DNA from: Rostrohypoxylon terebratum
Lineage: Eukaryota; Ascomycota; Sordariomycetes; Xylariales; Hypoxylaceae
Assembly: GCA_022497145.1 (NCBI GenBank)
Contig: MU385857.1
Span: 434,001-498,000, forward strand
Length of the DNA stretch: 64,000 nucleotides
Direction: 5' to 3'
A program made the position numbers and the translations under genes. A model generated the notes under the pieces. It did no database searches and was not told where the DNA came from. It saw only the letters and a program-made list of their open reading frames with translations. This document shows positions 56,193 through 64,000 of this stretch, piece after piece. The stretch's first letter is position 1. Each line of letters opens with the position of its first letter.

Positions 56193-58805
56193 TTCGACCT
56201 AATTGCGGGCTGTATAGTATATATATAATGTAGGTATGGATGTCGTGATACAATATTGCCGGGGTTCTTTCGGGGCGCTGCCCAGTGATACGCTCTTTCG
56301 CTATCTTGCCTACTGGCGACACTCGGAATGTGTGAGATCACCAGCCGGGGTAGGATGCTTCACACTAGTTGACCTTGGCTAGTAAGAGGGAAAGGATTCC
56401 AGAAACGGGATATGAACCCGGAAATTCGCAAATGGAAAAGAATCGACCGTTTTATTCGACCTGGCAAATGAAAAAAAAGAAAAAGAAAGAATTGGGTGAG
56501 GCTCTTCAAATGATTGTGCAGACTGTCTTTTGCCCCTCTAATATTGGATGTTAAGTTGCAGTGGTCCTCGGTTGTATTTTGGCCTCCAGTGACGTTGTGC
56601 CCTCCTGTTCGCCAATTGCTTCGTACTTTTGATTTGCTTGGCGGAGGCGATGTCGAAAGGTCCGCCTCTTTATTTAACGATTGTTCAGCTGAATTTTTGG
56701 GGGCAATTCCACACGAAATTTGACCGATAGTGCGAACTTCTACGCCCGCTATATATTATTCTCGGATATTGATTGTCGTATGTTGAATTTTTCTACTTGT
56801 TGAAAGACCCTCGAAGATCAAACGGTCGCATGTCAGGCGCTCTCTCTACCTATCGAGTAGGTTGCGGCCGGGTGAAGGTCAACAGGTCAACAGATGCGCG
56901 TCTCGGCCGTCGCGCTAAATTCTGGTTCCTGAAGATCGGTAACCCTGCCTAGGACTTAGGTATGTAGTGGTATGTTGCGAGTTGGAGATTGATATCCGAA
57001 TTATAAATTAACATCGTTTGGGGACATGTTTGCTAATACATAGAGGAGAGGAGAGGGGCCGAGTGACCCTGATATATTACATAGTACACACGCTGGCGCT
57101 TGAAAGGGCACCCAGATATTATGATTGTACGTGGTCCTTTAATATTACCTCTTGTCATCACATCGAAGAGCCACCTTTCTGTCAGCCGATGAACAATAAT
57201 AATAATCCTTCCCCGGCTCTTTTCCACTGTATACACTTCATTTACACATTTACACATTTAAATAGTGGTGATCCAGGTAGTGTGCATATTCCGTCCCTAA
57301 TATAGAACTTTTTAGATACTAAGCGAGTAGCTTCGAAGATCCCGCGCCTGATTGTCACTTAAAAACCTACTCCTAGTCAGGTAAGTAGGTACTTAGCTAA
57401 TGTAGATGTACGGCGCAGGCCGCTTATCATGGTTGAAAAGATTCAACCTCGATGTCTTACATGTAGTCATCTTCGGTACAATGGCGAAATGGGTGAGACT
57501 TGAAGCTCGAACTCGATAAATACTGCAATCGAATCCTCGACGATACTCGGTCACGGGCGTTGTAAAGCTTCAGTTGCAGGGCTGACCTGGAAGAATCAAA
57601 TGGTCCTGGAGATTCCAACGCTGTGGGGACTGTTTCACCTTGAGGTGCCTGGCATTCAGGGGTTCGCGGAGAGGAACAAGAAAAGCAAATCAACCATCAG
57701 TTCCAATTAGGAAAGTGGGTTGGTAGAGTATTGCTCTTTTAGCGAATCAGGTCCCATTGGACATAATCGTAGGTATTCCCCAGCTGCTGCAGATACAATG
57801 AAAAGCACAGAAGCACATCTCGATGAATCTTCGTTGTGCTTCCCAAGGTACTGTACGCTAGGCCATCGCGTACACCACGGCCTTTCAGGTCTGTTACGGT
57901 GGCTTGTCTGTGAGCTTCATGCAGATCAGAACCATATATGCATATAGTACATCTCTCTGCGAGCAAGCTGTGTCGATCCGCGAATTCTCCCCAAGATCAT
58001 GAATCTCCGACACTACTGGTAGGTACACTAGCACTGAGATGATGAGATCTAATATCCATGTCTTGATATGTATTGGTAGACTGGCTGACTGGGCGAGCGC
58101 TGCGAACTTGGATTTGCTTGAATAGCAGTAAGTAAATCAAGGGGAAGAAGGTAAGGCTATTACTTGAGTCTTGGAAATATAGGTAGATACGTACGTTGAC
58201 TGCTTGGCTGGGGAATAGAGAGGGAAAACTATCAGATATGCAGCAAGCTAGGTACAGTACATCTAGTAGTTCAGTAGGTAATTAACTCTTTGAAGATAAT
58301 GATTTGCTATGTCTGGACAATCTGGATGAATTATATGAGCGATTGGTCTCAAATTGAGAGGGAAAATAGTAAGCTGTGAACCACTCGGCTTCACGGGGCA
58401 TAGTTCATCATAGGAAGTAAAAGAATTCAGGGAGCTGGAAAATGGAGGCAAGTACAGGCAAATACCTGGGTAGTGGGTACTTCCCGAATGTGGTATTGAA
58501 TTTGTACCTGCCCAATGCACCGCCACTGATTTAGCAGGTTACTCTTAGAACCGCAGAACCGCCACATTTTCCCATTTCGAACCCCACCTCACACCTTTTC
58601 ACACCGCACCGCCACATCTTCATCTCCTCACACTTCGGATAATCTTCGGCTTCAGAATCGCTTCTTCGGATTAATTTCCCATTGATATCGGTCCCGGACT
58701 ATCCACTATTATCCGCTAATCCCATTTCTGGGTCCACTTTAATTTTTCAAAATTTTGAATTTCGCTTAATCTTCGGGCGTTTAGCCCGCCTAATCCCTGC
58801 TGGTG
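56193..58805. other. Long intergenic region
   Basis: About 2.6 kb between divergent genes, serving as upstream region for both. A GAAC/GTTC-flanked element near 56405-56425 looks like a tRNA T-arm on the minus strand, but the rest of a tRNA is missing. ORFs such as 57018-57305 (+) and 57457-57693 (-) are not convincing. A CT-rich leader starts at about 58550. Confidence 0.5.
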
Positions 58806-59318
58806 ATGGACGACCCCGCCACACACCAGCGAAATTTACATTTCCTGTACTCATTTGAACAAGAACAAGAATAAGAACAAGAACAGGAAGCGGGATCTGA
58901 TCAATTTCCTGGTACTCGATCAGGCCGCCGTCGCAGACCCGATCGCTGTAATTGGTACCTTGAACGATCGTTTCGCCGTAATCAAATAGCATCCCAAATC
59001 AACGACGATAGTGGTTCCGACGAAAGCGATTCTGATTATCACGACGATTCTTCCACCGTTTCTTCTACAACCACCTATTATTCTATCGGATCTACCACAG
59101 ACTCTACCGACTCTTCTACTAATACCTCCTGCGGTTCTTCCGACGATTCAGATTTTGACGACGACGAACCTTCTCCTGATCCTCAGCCAATATACTGTTC
59201 TCATTCCATCGATCAGTGCTCCAATCAAGCTTTCGTCAAAGCTCTCGTTGAAGCCTTAGAAGAAATCAAGGCATTTGGACAACAATCTTGCGACCTGTAC
59301 GCCCATACCACCACCACC
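58806..59318 (+). other. Upstream frame of eIF3m: short uORF, TAA, then 148 open codons
   Basis: ATG 58806 opens 22 codons (ending EQEQE), then TAA at 58872-58874. The same frame then stays open for 148 codons into the eIF3m ATG at 59319. This open part reads like protein (DDSGSDESDSDYHDDSS; CSNQAFVKALVEALEEIKAF) and has pyrimidine-ending codons, but it has no in-frame ATG after the TAA. A possible 90-bp in-frame intron (58847-58936, GTACTC...CGCAG, with a CTGAT branch) would remove the TAA and link ATG 58806 to eIF3m. It may equally be a 5' leader with a regulatory uORF. Confidence 0.45.
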
Positions 59319-60733
59319 ATGGCTGCCCAAGAGGAGCAGTCGCAGCAGCGCGTCTTCGTGGACGGCTCATTTGCGGAACTTGCGAAGGAGATGGCAGACT
59401 ACTTGCACATCGGCGAAGAGGTGAAGCCTCTCTTAGAGAAGGATCAGAAAGACGAAGTGCTCAAGAAGATTGTGCTCGCATCTCCCATTTTGAACGCAGT
59501 GCCAGAGAAGGAGTTTCAGTCAAGCTATAACTTGCTTATCTACCTAGTTCTTCAATCCGACAACGCGGGAATGTTTTTACCCCGCGTATGCGACAACCTT
59601 ACCAAGCCGATTACCTCCTCCCCCGTCCACGGTCCCGGCCTCGCGCTTAACGCTCTTACAACCATCTTCAATCTTCTCAACCACGAAAGCGAACGAGACA
59701 ATGAATTACGATTCAACGTCTTCATGGCCATCTTGCGATTCGTCAAGGCGAACGGTTTCTACGACACCCTCAAGAAATCTTTGCCCGACCTGAAGGGCTG
59801 GCTTCAACAGTGGGAGACCGAAGATGAGGACCAGCGCAAGTTGTACATTGAAGTTGCTGAGATTGCTCATGAAGCAGGCGACGAAGAGTGAGTATCTACC
59901 CTGGCAGACTCTTATGATAAATTTGATTATTAACCATATGACATTGCAGAACCTCCTACCAATACATCCTCAATGCTTTGCGTACCTTTGACGACGATGA
60001 GACTAAGTCGGAAGAGGCTCAAAAATTAGCTCTTCGCGCTCTAAAGACCGCCCTTTTATCCCCGACTCACAACGACTTCCAAGATCTTCTGGCCGTACCG
60101 GCCATCCAGTCACTCTCCGAATCCCATCCTGTCTACCATGAGCTACTGGTCATTTTCGCCGAGAAGGACTTAGAAGACTATAACGACTTCAACGACGAGC
60201 ATCAGGGTTTTATCGAGAAGGAAAATCTCGATGGCGACAAGCTTCACCGCAAGATTCGATTGCTTACATTCGCTAGCCTTGCAGCGAGCACCCCTAACCA
60301 TGAGATTCCCTACGCCAGCATCGAGAAGGCACTACAGATTCCATCTGAGGAAGTTGAAATGTGGACCATTGATGTAATCCGCGCCGGACTTGTGGAAGGC
60401 AAATTGTCCCAACTCAAGAAGGTATTCCTCGTTCACCACACTTTCTACCGCGTCTTCGGCGAGAAGCAATGGCGCGAAGTCGGCGACCGCGTGGAGGGCT
60501 GGAAGGTTATCATTCGCAACGTTATCGGCAACCTCCGCCGGGAACAAAGCAATGTCGAAGCGAACAAGAAAAAGGAGAAAGATGATATTGAGCGACGTTT
60601 GGCAAACGCTGGTATCGGTAGCAATGGTCCATCAGGGGGAGGCGAGCGAGGAGGTGGGCGCCGAGGTGGTAATGACCGTGGTGACCGCAGCGAGCGCGCA
60701 CCTCGTCGAGAGCGAACGGATGACGATGATTAG
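59319..60733 (+). CDS. Eukaryotic translation initiation factor 3 subunit M
   Basis: Two exons, 59319-59887 and 59950-60733, joined in phase across a 62-bp intron (GTGAGT...TTGCAG), give 450 residues. It starts in an excellent context (CCACCACCACCATGG). The N-terminal helical repeats begin [17 protein letters not shown]; the PCI domain lies in the second half (~220-385), with [33 protein letters not shown] and [13 protein letters not shown]. The C-terminal tail is basic and RGG-rich ([12 protein letters not shown]), then acidic at the end. As part of eIF3 it helps recruit mRNA and scan on the 40S ribosome in the cytosol. Identification is firm. An in-frame upstream extension exists (see 58806-59318). 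Confidence 0.95.
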
Positions 60734-61535
60734 ATCATTGCGCGTTCCCTTTCTTGACGGTTCCGTCTTACGTTGGTTGCATCATCGGCACGGCACAGGC
60801 GTCTACGGCTTTCACGGGTGAGAGTTTACATCGGGTTCGGAAAAGGGTTTCCAGGCATCTAATGGCGACGATAGCTGGGAGAGATGTATGGATGAAATGA
60901 TCGTGTCACCCACACGGTTTACGATGGTTGGCGGTTGGCACCTTGCTCTTTGCGAGAAGTTGCTGTGTTGTGATACGTTGCGAATGAATTAAGTGGTGGC
61001 ATCCCGCCGAGGGCTATTCCCCGGTTCCTATGCCCGGAACAGATGGATGACTTGATTCAAGGCCGTTACACACAGGGTTGAAGCATCCACCGCATTCTCC
61101 GGCCCGCTTTCCTTTGTTTTCTTCTCAGAGCTTTCGTATTTAGAGGATACAGAAAAGTTCTCTCAAGGGATGGCGTCGAAACTCTCCCCGGAATGGTAAA
61201 TGCAGATTTACATTATTGCCTGTCTTGTTCGTCCATCTATGTGTATGGAAATGTGAAATGACACGCTACCTGCCCATCGTAGACTATGCAAACCCAGCCC
61301 TCTCGACCGAATGATTCGTCTTTGCTTAGATTTCCATTATTTCCATCGTCCATTCGTAGTTCTTTTTCGTCGGCAGTCATCATCATATTTCCCCTCTTTC
61401 TCTATGTGTGGCCTAAATAGATACTCGTAGAAACCTGTAAGAAACAAGCAAGCTCAAGTCTAGATCCGCAACGCCTGTTCTTTCGTTCTCTACTCCCCTT
61501 CCCCTTCCCTGTCCTCCCCTCTCCAAAGCACGGAT
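60734..61535. other. Intergenic between convergent genes
   Basis: 3' regions of eIF3m (+) and UMP kinase (-). No gene is seen. Confidence 0.55.
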
Positions 61536-62201
61536 CTAAAAGTCCTTCCCGAGCCGCTTCTCGAGCTCGACCTGCGTGTTCTCGAAGACCTTGTCGGGCT
61601 CGGGGCGCGCGTCGATCTTGACGACGCGGTCCTGGGCCTCGAAGTACTCGACGACGGGCATGCTGGTGTCGACGAAGGTGCGGAAGCGCTTGCGGATGCT
61701 GTCTGCGTTGTCGTCCTCGCGGCCGCTGGTCTTGCCGCGCTCCATCAGGCGGCGCTCCATCTCGGCCTCGGGGCAGTCGTAGAAGAGCACGAAGCGCGCC
61801 GGGACGACGGCCTCCTCGAACTTGAGCGCCTGGTCGAGCTTGCGCGGGAAGCCGTCGATTAGGAACTTGCCTTTGGGCGGGGTGGTGGGGGACGAGGAGG
61901 AGGAAGAGGATAGGATGGCCCGCATCGAGGACTCGAGCAGCGCGATCGTCACTTCCATCGGCACGATCGTGCCGTTGCGGATGTGCTCCCGGATCAGCGA
62001 GCCGAACTCGCTGTTAGGTCGGTTCTGCTCTGCGCGCAGCAGGTCCCCCGCGGAGAGGTGCGCGAACCCGTATTTGGAGACTAGGCGCTCGCACTGCGTG
62101 CCTTTGCCGGCGCCGGGCCCGCCGAGCACGAAGAGGACGGTTACGTCATCTTGTGAGAAGACGGGGGTGGTGCGGTCTTTGAGGTTGTCGATAGTGGACA
62201 T
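61536..62201 (-). CDS. URA6: UMP/CMP kinase (uridylate kinase)
   Basis: An intronless ORF of 221 residues. It makes UDP/CDP from UMP/CMP with ATP in the cytosol. Motifs: P-loop VLGGPGAGKGTQ (~25-36), the NMP-binding block HLSAGDLLRAEQ, LIDGFPR (~118-124), and the short LID region RGKTSGREDDNADSIRKRF (~154-172), with the DDN pattern typical of eukaryotic UMP/CMP kinases rather than adenylate kinases. A serine run plus TTPP (~97-110) is inserted before the GKFLIDGFP block. The coding sequence is markedly more GC-rich than its surroundings. Identification as UMP/CMP kinase is secure; the yeast symbol is used by analogy. Confidence 0.93.
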   Translation of the reverse strand: MSTIDNLKDRTTPVFSQDDVTVLFVLGGPGAGKGTQCERLVSKYGFAHLSAGDLLRAEQNRPNSEFGSLIREHIRNGTIVPMEVTIALLESSMRAILSSSSSSSPTTPPKGKFLIDGFPRKLDQALKFEEAVVPARFVLFYDCPEAEMERRLMERGKTSGREDDNADSIRKRFRTFVDTSMPVVEYFEAQDRVVKIDARPEPDKVFENTQVELEKRLGKDF

Positions 62202-62974
62202 TTTGTGTTTTGGGTGGTTTGTTGCTTCGAGTTTGTGTCGTAAATGGGGAGGAGGGGGAGGGAGTTGTCGAGGTGTATTATATGTCTAACTGCTAGTTAG
62301 TTCAACAACAGTCCATGAACAACCAAGTTCGAAGATCGACCTTGAGATTAGAAAAAAAGGGGGTTTGTTTACCGACGAGGATTGAGTTTGGTCTGGTCGA
62401 TTCGGAAGTGATTGCTACAATGCTACTATCGGTGGACGGCTTAATTTCTTCGCTATGTCCCGCACTTCGCTAGGTAGCTTCCAAGGTTGGGACTAAGGCC
62501 AGGGTCAATAACTTTATGCGAGCCCCTCCTTATATTCGTTTGGGAAGACTACCCCTTATCCTCGTCACCTCGTTTGGGTCAAACTTCGCTATATAAATTT
62601 TGCTATATATCTGATAGGAGAATATGGTCACTGAATACCTATTAGTTGGGATCTCAAAATGAAAAACACCTATTATCATAGAAGATCACATAGAATCGTC
62701 ATTCGTGAGCTATATACACTGCACTGACCGTACAATCGCACTCAGTTGATGATACATGAAGAATTCCTCCTTCGTTCATATCTGAATAATCGTCATATAA
62801 TACACAGCATCGGGAAACATGCCGGTACAAAAGTTATCGTAAACCTTTGTATGGCGCTGTCCTGTAGTCATACGTTAATAATCTGTGTTTGGTTCGGTAC
62901 TTATTCACTGTTCACTGCGTAGGTGTAAAAAGTTCGGCGACCAAGTAAAGTATAGGATACAAGCGTAGAAGAAC
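62202..62974. other. Intergenic
   Basis: Upstream of UMP kinase (-) and downstream of the small membrane protein (-). AT-rich from about 62580; no gene is seen. Confidence 0.5.
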
Positions 62975-63196
62975 TTACTTGGCAGCCGCTCTCGCCTTGG
63001 CCATGTAGGCATAGCTCCCAAACCCGATGGCGACGATAACTGCAAAAGGCCAGAACTTTACAACATTGTTGGAGCCTCTTGGGGGCTGCGTGCTGTAAGT
63101 CCGCAACGATGACGCAGAGGAGTGCGAGGTTCGAAACCGGAAGGGCGAGACAGGTCGCATGAGCAGCCGCTGAGCATGAACTGTTGTACCAGCCAT
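62975..63196 (-). CDS. Small mitochondrial-type membrane protein
   Basis: 73 residues from ATG 63196 (MAGTTVHAQRLLMRP). An in-frame ATG at 63301 would add 35 residues, but the shorter form begins with a classic mitochondrial presequence: basic and Ser-rich, no acidic residues (RPVSPFRFRTSHSSASSLRTYS). A PPRGSNN linker, one transmembrane helix (FWPFAVIVAIGFGSYAYMA) and a short basic tail (KARAAAK) follow. This is the layout of small inner-membrane proteins with the C-terminus exposed. No family is identified. It is the only coding sequence I can support between 62.2 kb and the end of the window. Confidence 0.65.
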   Translation of the reverse strand: MAGTTVHAQRLLMRPVSPFRFRTSHSSASSLRTYSTQPPRGSNNVVKFWPFAVIVAIGFGSYAYMAKARAAAK

Positions 63197-64000
63197 TGGA
63201 TTGCTGATGGATTGGGGGCCGTTTCTCCTTTGTTGAAACTTCGGAAATTCCACCACAGCCACTACAATCGGGGATTCGATATGCGCCGCAATGTTAATCA
63301 AGCTGTGACTTTTTCAGGTGGGCAGGCTGGCAGGGCAAAGCTTGATGATAGAAGCTTGAAGGAGCTGGAGCTTCGAAAACGACCCACCATCAGCCGATAC
63401 GCGATACGGGTCTTTTGTCCGCAACCTGTTGCCAGCTGCCATCAACTGGTTGGAGGAAGATTCAAGACATATTAATTCCAACTCAATCTATCGCCGGTGA
63501 CATATCATCTGATACAGGTCGAGAATACGGCCAGACTCCTATATGTGTATGCAAATATTACGATAATGAAGAATTGGCTGAAGGATTGAAATGGATGGAT
63601 AAGCGAGGACCGTAACCAAGACCTCGGACCACGGAAACCAACATGTGTGTTTCGCAAAGGTGAACAGTTCGTATGACATCGCCGATTATCTCATCATAAA
63701 GGGATCCATGTCTTGTCTAGTAGTCAACGAACTGCGCCTTCGGAAGCGAGCATCTCCGTATTCCTGTCGGATTTATGAGCCTCGAGTCAACCATTCTAGA
63801 CCAGCAAACAAATTTACATGACCCTTGTTGACAAACAAACAAAATTCCCACGAGGCTTAAGCTGAGGATGTCGTACAGGTATCCGCGGAGAAGAAACCGT
63901 GACCACACGAGCATGTTGTCTACCTAGGGAGAATTCCCCTGGCCACGAGGCAACGGAGAGGCTTACGAATTCTCAACCCCTTACCTGCGTACCTAGAATC
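63197..64000. other. Terminal region without a supported gene
   Basis: Upstream region of the small mitochondrial-type protein and beyond. ORFs at 63122-63475 and 63415-63615 (+) and 63717-63914 (-) have no recognisable content. A CTACCTAGG motif lies at about 63921. Confidence 0.45.

Noticed and set aside
56400..56430. tRNA T-arm-like sequence on the minus strand (GGGTTCATATCCC)
   Set aside because: No matching acceptor stem, D-arm or A box is found at the right distance, so it is not a tRNA gene.

Overview
The window comes from a filamentous ascomycete (Pezizomycotina; a Sordariomycete is my inference). Genes carry many 45-80 bp introns with GTRNGT donors and CTAAC-like branch sites. Several families are typical of filamentous fungi: WSC, BIM1-like, guanyl RNase, secreted Ser/Thr-rich proteins, DHA1 MFS and a fungal AAA+ ATPase. 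I built the exon models by hand. Nearly all close in frame across every junction, which is the main internal support for them. No tRNA, rRNA, CRISPR array or recognisable transposon was found.

Layout. 1-8 kb: the 3' part of a DHA1 MFS transporter (+), then a divergent pair made of an alpha/beta hydrolase joined to an eroded STAND-type NTPase (-) and an AAA+ ATPase (+). 8.7-10.3 kb: galactokinase. 11-19 kb: a secreted Ser/Thr-rich protein; a large fungal protein of unknown function with an in-frame TAG; a small protein with six Cys-Pro motifs; a WSC protein; a guanyl-specific RNase. 20.8-27.2 kb: two diverged paralogues with a His...DDC pattern, a stand-alone nucleoside-phosphorylase-like protein, and a CHAT (caspase-like) protein with a C-terminal hydrophobic helix. 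28-35 kb: a BIM1-like membrane protein, a GPI-type secreted protein and a small secreted protein, with long gene-poor stretches. 36-47 kb: annexin, an ABCC transporter, a two-ORF locus with a second in-frame TAG, and a metallo-beta-lactamase-fold hydrolase. 48.8-63.3 kb: a duplicated-zinc-finger protein, a large disordered coiled-coil protein with two long introns, eIF3m, UMP kinase and a small mitochondrial-type membrane protein.

The best candidate for something undescribed is 20.8-27.2 kb. PNP-like and CHAT domains normally serve as effector (N-terminal) domains of fungal and bacterial NLR-like proteins. Here they are free-standing, divergently transcribed from one 735 bp intergenic region, and next to two candidate papain-like paralogues. 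A third NLR-type effector domain (SERAC1-like hydrolase) with a P-loop-less NTPase remnant lies at 1.6-3.7 kb. This looks like a small island of self-defence or cell-death type effectors without an intact NACHT/NB-ARC. The grouping and role are inference.

A second theme is reading-frame interruption. Two unrelated loci (13604-13606 and 44035-44037) have one in-frame TAG between ORFs that otherwise join in the same frame. This is the pattern expected for the sexual-stage A-to-I mRNA editing (UAG to UGG) known in Sordariomycetes, though pseudogenes, odd introns or assembly errors are also possible. At eIF3m a long open frame upstream of the normal start is separated from an upstream ATG only by a TAA.
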